Source: Burkholderiales bacterium (GTDB lineage Bacteria; Pseudomonadota; Gammaproteobacteria; Burkholderiales; Burkholderiaceae_C). From it: a DNA stretch of 11,599 bases. Below are positions 1-5,878 of the stretch, one piece after another. The notes under the pieces are model-generated. The model was given only the letters and a program-made list of their open reading frames with translations. It was not told where the DNA came from and ran no database searches. The stretch is from positions 1-11,599 of the forward strand of contig JAABPT010000465.1 in NCBI GenBank assembly GCA_011391855.1. The letters run 5' to 3'. Position 1 is the first letter of the stretch; each line of letters opens with the position of its first letter. The position numbers were made by a program, and so were the translations under genes.

Positions 1-1406
1 CACCGGAGCTGCCGGACTACGACTTCGCCGAAGGCAGCAGCGATGGCCACTTCACGCGCGCCCGGCTCGGGGCGCAGTGGCGTCAGCGGCTGCCCGGCGG
101 CGCACGGCTGGAACTCGACGGCGGCCTGGGCGGCTGGCGTTCGCACAACGTGAGCCAGCGGCTGGAATACCGCAGCGGCGAGGCCACGCCGCTGCGCCGC
201 ACCGACGACGAGAACCGCTCGCGTGAAGCGTCCGGCAACCTGACGCTCAAATTCACGAACCTGATCGCGGGCGCGGAGCCAGGCCCGGGGCCCGGCACCG
301 AACACAGCTTCGTCGGCGGCGCCGAGCTCGAAGGCGCGCGCCGCAACGACGAGCGCACTTCGCTGGACAACGGCGTGCCGCAGCTCACCGAGTTCGGCAA
401 CCAGTTGCAGGCCTCCACGCTGCGCCTGGCCGGCTACGTGCAGGACGAATGGAGCCTGAACAGCCACTGGGGCCTGCATGGCGGGCTGCGCTGGGAAGGC
501 ATCCAGACCCGCGGCGACGCTGGCGACGGCAGCCACCCCGTCAACCGCAGCAGCGTGTGGACGCCGCTCGTGCACCTGCTGTGGAAGCCCGACCCGAAAA
601 AGCGCGACCAGGTGCGGCTGAGCCTGACGCGCAGCTATCGTTCACCCGGCCTGGAGCAACTGATCGCGCGGCCCTGGATCAACCGCCGCTTCCCGGCCGA
701 GGGCCCGAACGAACCCACCAGCCCCGACAGCGCCGGCAACCCGACCCTGCAGCCCGAACTGGCCAGCGGCCTGGACCTGGCCTTCGAGCGCTACCTGGAA
801 CGCGGCGGCCTGCTCAGCGCCAACCTCTTCGTGCGCCGGCTCAGCAGCGTGATCCGCAACGTGGTGACGCTGGAGGCGGTGTCGTACAGCGCGGTGCCGC
901 GCTGGGTGTCGCGGCCGCAGAATATCGGCGACGCCAGCACGCAGGGCATCGAGCTGGAAGCCAAGTTCCGGCTCGACCAGCTGGTGGACGACGCGGCACG
1001 CGTGGAACTGCGCGGCAACCTCAGCCTCTACCGTTCCAGCGTGGAAGGCATCCCCGGCCCCGACAACCGGCTCGACGGCCAGGCCCCGGCGACGCTGAAT
1101 ATCGGCGCCGACTACCGCTTCCGCGGCCTGCCGCTCAGCCTGGGCGGCAATTTCAACTGGGTGCCGGGCTACCGCACGCAGGTGGCGCCGGACCGCGCCG
1201 TCACCGCCGGCCGCAAGATCGTGCACGACGCCTATGCGTTGTGGACCTTCAGCCCCACGGTCGGCCTGCGCCTGCTGGCCAGCAACCTGGTGCCGCGCGA
1301 CTACGAGACGAGCAACCGGTTCGACACCGCCACCCAGCGCGAGACCTCACGCAGCGTGGGCCCGAACTACACGAACTGGCAGCTGCGGCTGGAACTGAAG
1401 TTGTAG
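1..1406 (+). CDS. TonB-dependent outer-membrane receptor, C-terminal part (5' end outside window)
   Basis: The reading frame is open from base 3 to the TAG at 1404-1406, so about 467 C-terminal residues are visible and the signal peptide, TonB box and most or all of the plug lie outside the window. The visible part reads as a beta-barrel: alternating polar and aromatic strands separated by charged loops. Several stretches are typical of TonB-dependent receptors: YVQDEWSLN with HGGLRWEG, then TRSYRSPGLEQL, then NPTLQPELASGLDLAFERYL, then GIELEAKF, and a terminal strand NWQLRLELKL. In this family such proteins import siderophores, cobalamin, sugars or other ligands across the outer membrane using ExbBD-TonB energy. 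The ligand cannot be read from the barrel. The last residue is Leu rather than the more usual Phe. The gene converges on the pilU-like gene, and no partner genes are visible. An apparent start at base 150 is internal to the frame. Confidence 0.88.
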   Translation, partial: PELPDYDFAEGSSDGHFTRARLGAQWRQRLPGGARLELDGGLGGWRSHNVSQRLEYRSGEATPLRRTDDENRSREASGNLTLKFTNLIAGAEPGPGPGTEHSFVGGAELEGARRNDERTSLDNGVPQLTEFGNQLQASTLRLAGYVQDEWSLNSHWGLHGGLRWEGIQTRGDAGDGSHPVNRSSVWTPLVHLLWKPDPKKRDQVRLSLTRSYRSPGLEQLIARPWINRRFPAEGPNEPTSPDSAGNPTLQPELASGLDLAFERYLERGGLLSANLFVRRLSSVIRNVVTLEAVSYSAVPRWVSRPQNIGDASTQGIELEAKFRLDQLVDDAARVELRGNLSLYRSSVEGIPGPDNRLDGQAPATLNIGADYRFRGLPLSLGGNFNWVPGYRTQVAPDRAVTAGRKIVHDAYALWTFSPTVGLRLLASNLVPRDYETSNRFDTATQRETSRSVGPNYTNWQLRLELKL

Positions 1407-1438
1407 CCGCGCCGGCGCCGGGTTCGCCGCGCAGTGTC

Positions 1439-1460
1439 GGCTTGCACCCGTGTGCGCGCC
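1439..1460. terminator. Possible short hairpin between convergent genes
   Basis: The 56-bp gap between the convergent stops holds an imperfect hairpin: GCAC (1444-1447) pairs with GTGC (1452-1455) over a four-base loop, and GGC (1439-1441) pairs with GCC (1458-1460) across one wobble and one mismatch. No T-run follows on either strand, so this is not a canonical intrinsic terminator. Its position is the main reason to list it. A 10-bp palindrome (CCGGCGCCGG, 1412-1421) lies just upstream. Confidence 0.25.
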
Positions 1461-1462
1461 AT

Positions 1463-2752
1463 TCAACGCCTTGCGGCTTCGGCTTGGCGCTTCTTCTCGC
1501 GCAACTGCGCCAGCTCGGCTTCCTCGAGGCGACGCCGCGTCTCGTGCTGCCTGAGCCTCTCTTCGTGGCGCTCGGCCTCGGTCACTTCAGGCACTTCGGG
1601 CACCACCGGTTCGGGTTCGAGCGACAGGCCGCCGAAGGCCGAAACCGCCGGCTCGCCGCGGCGGCTCTTGAGCTTGATATTCAGCCGCAGCTCGTTGGCC
1701 GAATCGGCGTTGCGCAAGGCCTCGTCGAAGCCGATCAGGCCTTCGTTGTAGAGCTCGAACAGCGCCCAGTCGAAGGTGCGCATGCCGAGTTCACGCGACT
1801 TCGTCATGATGCCCTTGAGCTCGTTGAAGTCGCCCTGCATGATGCGTTCGGCGATGGTCGGCGTATTGAGCAGGATCTCGATCGCCGCGGCGCGGCCGTT
1901 GCCGTCCTCGCGCCGCACCAGGCGCTGCGAGACGATGGCGCGCAGGTTGGCCGAGAGGTCCATCAGCAATTGCGAGCGGCGCTCCTCGGGAAAGAAGTTC
2001 ACGATGCGCTCGATCGTCTGGCTGGCGCTGTTGGCGTGCAGCGTGCCCAGGCACAGGTGGCCGGTCTCGGCGAAGGCGATGGCGTGTTCCATGGTCTCGG
2101 TGTCGCGCACCTCGCCGATCAGGATCACGTCGGGCGCCTGGCGCAGGGTGTTCTTCAACGCGTGATGCCAGGAATGGGTGTCCACGCCCACCTCGCGGTG
2201 CGTCACCAGCGACTTCTGAGACGCGTGCACATATTCCACCGGGTCCTCGACGGTGATGATGTGCCCGGCGGACGTGCGGTTGCGGTGGTCGATCATGGCG
2301 GCCAGCGTCGTCGACTTGCCCGAGCCGGTGGCGCCCACCACCAACACCAGCCCGCGCTTGGCCATCACCACGTCCTTCAGCACCTCGGGCAGCTTGAGCT
2401 TGTCGAAGTTGGGAATCTCCGCGGCAATGGTGCGGATGACCATGCTCACGCACTGCTGCTGCACGTGCACGTTGACCCGAAAGCGCGACAGGCCGGGCAC
2501 CGAGATGGCGAAGTTGCACTCCATCTCGCGGGCGAATTCCTCGCGCTGGCGCTCGTTCATGGTCGCCTGCGCCAGCGTGCGCGTGACCTCGGGCGAAAGC
2601 CTCTGCGCCGTCAGCGGCTGCATGCTGCCGTGGGCCTTGATGCTGGGCGGAAAGTCGGCGGCGACGAAGAGGTCCGATCCGCCGGCCTGCACCATGGCGG
2701 TCAGCATCTTTTGCATGTAGCTGCGCGCCTGCTCTTCGGTCAAGGTGGACAT
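1463..2752 (-). CDS. pilU: PilU-type type IV pilus retraction ATPase (PilT/PilU family)
   Basis: This 429-aa protein is a secretion/pilus ATPase of the GspE/PilT superfamily. Motifs in order: Walker A GATGSGKST (140-148), Asp box ITVEDPVEYVH (166-176), Walker B VILIGEVRD with Glu214 (209-217), and His box GHLCLGTLHAN (231-241) followed by IERIVNFFPEERR. The His box and the stretch ELGMRTFDWALFELYNEGLI (321-340) with DEALRNADSANELRL (343-357) match PilU rather than PilT, whose signature AIRNLI region is absent. PilU works with PilT as an inner-membrane motor depolymerising type IVa pili. The protein is longer than usual PilU (around 380 aa): residues 363-429 form a Pro/Glu-rich then strongly charged, probably coiled-coil tail. 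The ATG has GGAAG four bases upstream (plus-strand 2757-2761). No pilT or other pilus gene is visible, so this may be the canonical pilU separated from pilT or an extra paralogue. Confidence 0.9.
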   Translation of the reverse strand: MSTLTEEQARSYMQKMLTAMVQAGGSDLFVAADFPPSIKAHGSMQPLTAQRLSPEVTRTLAQATMNERQREEFAREMECNFAISVPGLSRFRVNVHVQQQCVSMVIRTIAAEIPNFDKLKLPEVLKDVVMAKRGLVLVVGATGSGKSTTLAAMIDHRNRTSAGHIITVEDPVEYVHASQKSLVTHREVGVDTHSWHHALKNTLRQAPDVILIGEVRDTETMEHAIAFAETGHLCLGTLHANSASQTIERIVNFFPEERRSQLLMDLSANLRAIVSQRLVRREDGNGRAAAIEILLNTPTIAERIMQGDFNELKGIMTKSRELGMRTFDWALFELYNEGLIGFDEALRNADSANELRLNIKLKSRRGEPAVSAFGGLSLEPEPVVPEVPEVTEAERHEERLRQHETRRRLEEAELAQLREKKRQAEAARR

Positions 2753-2756
2753 GGGT

Positions 2757-2794
2757 CTTCCGTAGCACCGGGACGGCGCGTTCCAGGACGGAAG
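2757..2794 (-). promoter_or_regulatory. Inverted repeat overlapping the pilU ribosome-binding site
   Basis: On the minus strand, CTTCCGT (plus-strand 2788-2794) is followed 24 nt later by its perfect complement ACGGAAG (2757-2763), which contains the SD of the pilU-like gene, and then ACCC-ATG. In the mRNA the upstream arm could pair with and mask the SD. The 7-bp complementarity is directly visible; a regulatory role is inference. Confidence 0.35.
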
Positions 2795-2923
2795 CTTGCC
2801 AGCCCGGGCACGCCCGTGCTCGCCGGATCAGGCACGGCTTTGGGGGCGTGTTCCGGTGTCGGGAGGCGTGCAGGGACTTGGCCCGGTCCTTGAAATTCGA
2901 AGACGGGAGCTGAAGCTGCAGCC

Positions 2924-2954
2924 GGTCCTGCGGCACCCGCACGCGGGCGGGACC
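2924..2954. repeat. GC-rich inverted repeat in divergent intergenic region
   Basis: GGTCC at 2924-2928 faces GGACC at 2950-2954, and pairing continues inward through T-G, G-C and C-G before a mismatch. Inside lies CCCG-CACG-CGGG. No T-tract follows. It could be an operator or an RNA structure upstream of the cargo-like gene, or simply a result of high GC. Confidence 0.25.
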
Positions 2955-3064
2955 TCTGCCTTTTCGCGGCCCAAGCTCAGCACAGACCCGATGGTGGCCG
3001 GCCGCGCCGGAGGCTACAACCGGGCTCACGATCGAATGGACAGGTCCGCTGCCGACCGTGGTGC

Positions 3065-3071
3065 GGGGAGG
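3065..3071 (+). promoter_or_regulatory. Strong Shine-Dalgarno serving the six-codon mini-ORF
   Basis: GGGGAGG sits five bases before the ATG at 3077, an ideal spacing, but that ATG opens only a six-codon frame. The 699-aa frame beginning at 3099 has only a weak AAGAG (3087-3091) seven bases ahead. The strong site therefore appears to serve the leader, or the pair through coupling. Confidence 0.5.
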
Positions 3072-3076
3072 TTTTC

Positions 3077-3097
3077 ATGAGCCAGCAAGAGCGATGA
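3077..3097 (+). CDS. Putative six-codon leader ORF (MSQQER)
   Basis: ATG at 3077 is followed by AGC CAG CAA GAG CGA and TGA at 3095-3097. The ATG of the 699-aa protein follows after one base. The strong SD five bases before this ATG suggests ribosomes initiate here and reinitiate at 3099. The encoded MSQQER resembles the first residues of the main protein (MSHAER), and both frames begin with the same eight bases, ATGAGCCA. This may be a duplicated start or a leftover from a frameshift. It could also be chance, because such a short frame carries no statistical weight of its own. Confidence 0.35.
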   Translation: MSQQER

Positions 3098-3098
3098 G

Positions 3099-5198
3099 AT
3101 GAGCCACGCGGAAAGGGCGCCGGCCGGCCCGCGGCATCGGCCTGCGGTCAGCGAACGCAGCACCGTACCCGGCAGTGCCGAAACCTCGACCGACCAGAGC
3201 CCGGCCATGACCGTGCAGCGCAGCTTCGCGCTCATGGTCGGCCAGAGCCCGCGCCTGGCCGCCCAGCGCCGGCAGCTCGGCAGCGTTCTGGGCCCGGCGG
3301 CGCAACGCCACGGGGCGCCGCTGCAGTGCAAGCCCGGAAAAGGGCAAGGGTGGACGGCGGGCCTGTCCCTGGGGGGCTGGGTCGGCTGGAACCAGACCCA
3401 AATCGACGCCGAATGGAAGAGGATCGAGGCGGGGCACAGCCGCCTCAAGAAGAAATTGACAGAAGCCGAGCGGGCCGCAGACCAGGTCACCGACGCCTCG
3501 GGTTCGACCGCAGGCGTCGAAGCGGCGAAGGCAACCTACGCGCGGTGGGACAAGGTCATCGGCTGGGGCGAGAGAACCGCTGCCTTGCGCGAGATCGAAG
3601 AGGCCACCCTGGCCATCGACGCTGCGACGACTGCACTGAAGCTGGAGGACAAAGGCGAGCGCGATCGGCTGCGCGAGGCCCTTGGCGCCAATCTCGTCAA
3701 CGCGCTCCTCGGCAAGTCGTTTTCACCGGCAAGACTGTCCGGGATCCTGCAGGAACTCACCGCGGAGCCGATGAAACTCATCGCCGAGTCGATCAAGGTC
3801 AAGCAGTTCGAATCCATCGTCGATGCCGATAACGTCACCTGGGACGATCTCAGAAAGCTCTCCAGTCTGGGCGGGCAGACTGTGTTCGATCTGTGCGACA
3901 GCGGTCTGGACCTCGAAGCACTCGCCACAGACAGCACGGCCGAAGACGTGCACGCCGCATACAGTGCGCTCACGACCACGGCGCTGGAGCGGCTGCAGCC
4001 GCTGGGTGCGGCGTCTATCGTCCAAGCGCTCCTCACGCCGCTGGGTGTTCTGGTCACCGAACGCATCGCCACGCTGACCCTGGACGAGGTCCAGGCGCTG
4101 GTCAAGACCATCGACGCCACGGTGATCCGGGGCATCGTCGAGGCCAAGCCAGCGTGGGCCCTTCCGCTACATACCCATCGGGACCTGGTGCAGGCCGTCT
4201 TGAAGAAGATGCCGGCGGCCGACTTCGTCGCCTGCTGGACCTACGTCGGGCCGGACTTGCTGCAGAAACTGTGGCAGAACAAGTCGGCCAAGAACGTCGC
4301 CGCCGCGCTCAGCGGGGTCGGCAAGGTGGCCCTGAAATCGTTGATGCAGGACCTAAGCCAGGACGACTTCTGGAACTCCTCAGCCCGGCTGGGCAACGCG
4401 GCCCTCAAGGGCCTGGGCGAGGCCATGCGCGGCCAGGAACTGCTGACCCTGTCGGGCGGCCTGGGCGGCGCGCCCAGCGTCGCGGTGCCTGGCGCCTTGG
4501 CCCATCCCACCGACCCGGTGCTCACCGCGCTGGGCCGGGACCACGGTGCGGTGGCGAAAGCGTCGAAGCAGTGGCTCGGTTTTGCGACCTTCAACATGGT
4601 CGTCCGCCGCTGCCAGGCCTGCGGCCTGGATGCCACGGGTATTGCCAGCTTCCTGGCCAAGGCCGAGACCCACAAGTGGAAGAAGTTGGCCCCGCTGAAG
4701 GCCTTCTTTGACAAAGCCGGCGCCGACATCAACGCCATCGTCGCCATCGCCGAGGACTTCGAGGCCGCGGGCAACGACGGCCGGCGCCCCGACGCCGCGG
4801 GCGGCGGCGCTCCCGCCACGGCCGTGCACACGCGCACGATCGGCGCCAGGACGTTCACGGTCGCCCAGGGCGACATCAAGCACTACATGGCAGGACACTC
4901 GTATTCGCACTACGCGATGACGGACGAGAACGCTAGCCGTGGCGACTCCAGCATGTGGGGTACCGCCGCCGGCGAAGCGGCGATCGCGGCTGACGCGGCC
5001 ACGGTTCTCAACCATGCGACATTTGGCGTCTGGGCGCCCGGGGTGGCCGCCTATGGCGAGACGAATATCGGCGGCTGGCGCGCCGGCCTGGATCCCGCCA
5101 ACGGTTACCGGGTGACGAAGCTCTTCCCGCGCGGCGCCACCATTCTCCAAAGCCGCATGGAAGCCGTGGCCAAGCTCTTCCAGAGCAAGGAGGCATGA
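3099..5198 (+). CDS. Uncharacterised 699-aa protein: eCIS-cargo-like N-terminus and putative toxin-like C-terminal module
   Basis: I do not recognise a named family for the whole protein. Residues 1-40 are disordered and Pro/Ser-rich, with no signal peptide. Residues 39-80 contain VQRSFALMVGQSPRLAAQRR and QLGSVLGPAAQRHGAPLQCK. This resembles the 'NSPR-AQRKQL-FG-A-Q' leader of proteins encoded with extracellular contractile injection systems, often alongside DUF4157; I match it from memory. Residues 100-185 are charged and helical, and 186-550 form a long alpha-helical region with no obvious enzyme motif. A Gly/Pro/Ala linker (560-575) leads to a compact terminal module (576-699) with His595, His600 and His604, an SSMWGTAAGEAA helix and a closing YRVTKLFPRGATIL strand. 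That layout resembles C-terminal toxin domains of polymorphic toxins, possibly an RNase-like fold. The stop overlaps the next gene's start, implying a coupled partner. Third positions look less strictly G/C than in the cph genes. Toxin or cargo function is inference. Confidence 0.85.
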   Translation: MSHAERAPAGPRHRPAVSERSTVPGSAETSTDQSPAMTVQRSFALMVGQSPRLAAQRRQLGSVLGPAAQRHGAPLQCKPGKGQGWTAGLSLGGWVGWNQTQIDAEWKRIEAGHSRLKKKLTEAERAADQVTDASGSTAGVEAAKATYARWDKVIGWGERTAALREIEEATLAIDAATTALKLEDKGERDRLREALGANLVNALLGKSFSPARLSGILQELTAEPMKLIAESIKVKQFESIVDADNVTWDDLRKLSSLGGQTVFDLCDSGLDLEALATDSTAEDVHAAYSALTTTALERLQPLGAASIVQALLTPLGVLVTERIATLTLDEVQALVKTIDATVIRGIVEAKPAWALPLHTHRDLVQAVLKKMPAADFVACWTYVGPDLLQKLWQNKSAKNVAAALSGVGKVALKSLMQDLSQDDFWNSSARLGNAALKGLGEAMRGQELLTLSGGLGGAPSVAVPGALAHPTDPVLTALGRDHGAVAKASKQWLGFATFNMVVRRCQACGLDATGIASFLAKAETHKWKKLAPLKAFFDKAGADINAIVAIAEDFEAAGNDGRRPDAAGGGAPATAVHTRTIGARTFTVAQGDIKHYMAGHSYSHYAMTDENASRGDSSMWGTAAGEAAIAADAATVLNHATFGVWAPGVAAYGETNIGGWRAGLDPANGYRVTKLFPRGATILQSRMEAVAKLFQSKEA
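5187..5193 (+). promoter_or_regulatory. Shine-Dalgarno AAGGAGG for the coupled partner gene
   Basis: A near-perfect SD lies inside the last codons of the 699-aa gene. Two in-frame ATGs follow: 5195 (one base of spacing) and 5198 (four bases). The spacing favours 5198, which shares its A with the TGA stop of the upstream gene. Confidence 0.7.
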
Positions 5199-5773
5199 TG
5201 AGGATCACCCTCTATCTGTATGTCGACGACGCGCTGGTCGAGGCCCGCAAGGCCCTGGCTATCGGCGCGCGGTTCAGCCCCGAGTCCTGCGCCCTGGGGC
5301 TGGAGATCGACGGCGTCGAATACCTCAAGGGGCACTGGAACATGGGCCGCATCGACCTGGTGACGCGGCAGCTCGAGGACTGCGCGCGCCGGCTCGCCGC
5401 CGGGGCTCCCGGCCTCATCCGTTCGGGGGTTCTCGGCTGGACGGGCGTGCCGTTCCACCTGTTCGAGCCGCCCGAGGCGCCCGGCGGCATGGCCCACATC
5501 TCGCGCTTCTTCATCACGGACGATGCCGATCGCGAGTCGTGGTTCCCCCTGGCGGGCTGGGGCCACCGCGACCCGGCGGAACTCTTCGCCTGGGTCGAGG
5601 CGCACAAGGCCGAGCTGCTGCAGCCCGACGACGCCCTGCGGCGCCAGAAGCCGCCGATGGTGCGGGTGCCGACACCCCTGCCCGAGCTGATCGATCAACT
5701 GGCCGCCGCGGCGGCGGTGGGGCGGGACGTGCTCGCCGCCGCGGCGCCGGGCGCAGATCGACACGGCGCGTAG
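5198..5773 (+). CDS. Uncharacterised 191-aa protein, translationally coupled; candidate cognate partner or immunity protein
   Basis: I do not recognise this protein. It is soluble in appearance, with no signal peptide or membrane segment. It opens with a beta-like MRITLYLYV, followed by a helical segment and LGLEIDGVEYLKGHWNMG (33-50). The middle is rich in aromatic and acidic residues (WTGVPFHLFEPPEAPGG, HISRFFITDDADRESWFPL, GWGHRDPAELFAW). A low-complexity Ala-rich tail (about 160-191) ends it. An alternative start at 5195 would add one Met. The start lies on the stop of the 699-aa gene with a strong SD, so the two should be made in a fixed ratio. That arrangement and size fit an immunity protein or a dedicated chaperone/adaptor; neither is shown by sequence motifs. 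The cyanophycinase start is 105 bp downstream. Confidence 0.8.
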   Translation: MRITLYLYVDDALVEARKALAIGARFSPESCALGLEIDGVEYLKGHWNMGRIDLVTRQLEDCARRLAAGAPGLIRSGVLGWTGVPFHLFEPPEAPGGMAHISRFFITDDADRESWFPLAGWGHRDPAELFAWVEAHKAELLQPDDALRRQKPPMVRVPTPLPELIDQLAAAAAVGRDVLAAAAPGADRHGA

Positions 5774-5794
5774 CCCCTGCGCCCGCCGCGGCGG
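5703..5794. repeat. Cluster of three CCGCCGCGGCG(G) palindromes
   Basis: The 12-bp palindrome CCGCCGCGGCGG occurs exactly at 5703-5714 and 5783-5794, and its first 11 bases occur at 5736-5746. Two copies lie in the Ala-rich tail of the 191-aa gene and one begins nine bases after its stop. The copy beyond the stop could fold into a short GC hairpin but has no T-run. Alanine-codon composition may explain the coding copies. Confidence 0.3.
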
Positions 5795-5863
5795 AGTTCG
5801 AAGCGGTTGCTGCGACCGCGCGCATGGTGCGCCAGGCTGGCGCTGGCATCATCGCGGCAAAGC

Positions 5864-5870
5864 AAAGGAA
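5864..5870 (+). promoter_or_regulatory. Ribosome-binding site fixing the cyanophycinase start
   Basis: AAAGGAA lies eight bases before the ATG at 5879. An upstream in-frame TTG at 5807 would add 24 Arg/Ala-rich residues but has no comparable SD, and the family homology begins after the ATG. I therefore choose 5879. Confidence 0.65.
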
Positions 5871-5878
5871 TCCAACGC

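Larger units (their letters stand above)
2753..3098. other. Divergent intergenic region between pilU-like gene and cargo-like gene
   Basis: These 346 bases separate two divergently oriented genes and should hold both promoters, but I see no convincing sigma70 or sigma54 pair on either strand. Contents noted: the SD-overlapping inverted repeat near the pilU start; a 5-bp-arm inverted repeat GCACG-CC-CGTGC (2808-2819); a GC-rich potential stem-loop with GGTCC (2924-2928) facing GGACC (2950-2954); the sequence CGGTCCT present twice (2884-2890 and 2923-2929); and a strong SD with a mini-ORF at the right end. Longer open frames here have atypical composition and no recognisable protein features, so I do not call a gene. 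Confidence 0.5.

Noticed and set aside
449..2893. A long plus-strand open frame of 814 codons across the receptor and pilU region
   Set aside because: It is out of frame with the receptor and antisense to the pilU-like gene. Its Arg/Pro/Gln-rich or His-rich translation has no domain, and both overlapping genes have clear family motifs.
1791..3029. A 412-codon minus-strand frame overlapping the pilU start and extending into the intergenic region
   Set aside because: It is out of frame with the motif-bearing pilU frame over most of its length, and its composition is shadow-like. The part upstream of 2752 has no protein features.
2796..3080. A 94-codon plus-strand frame in the divergent intergenic region
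   Set aside because: It has Arg/Gly/Pro-rich composition, no SD at its start, no recognisable features, and it ends inside the leader start.
5844..5859. Sigma54-like promoter TGGCATC-N4-CGGCA before cyanophycinase
   Set aside because: The GG and GC elements have the right spacing, but the implied transcription start (about 5870) would lie at or beyond the SD of the chosen start, and the TT of the -12 element is missing.
5807..5878. TTG start extending cyanophycinase by 24 residues
   Set aside because: The extension is Arg/Ala-rich with no family similarity, and a good SD precedes the ATG at 5879.
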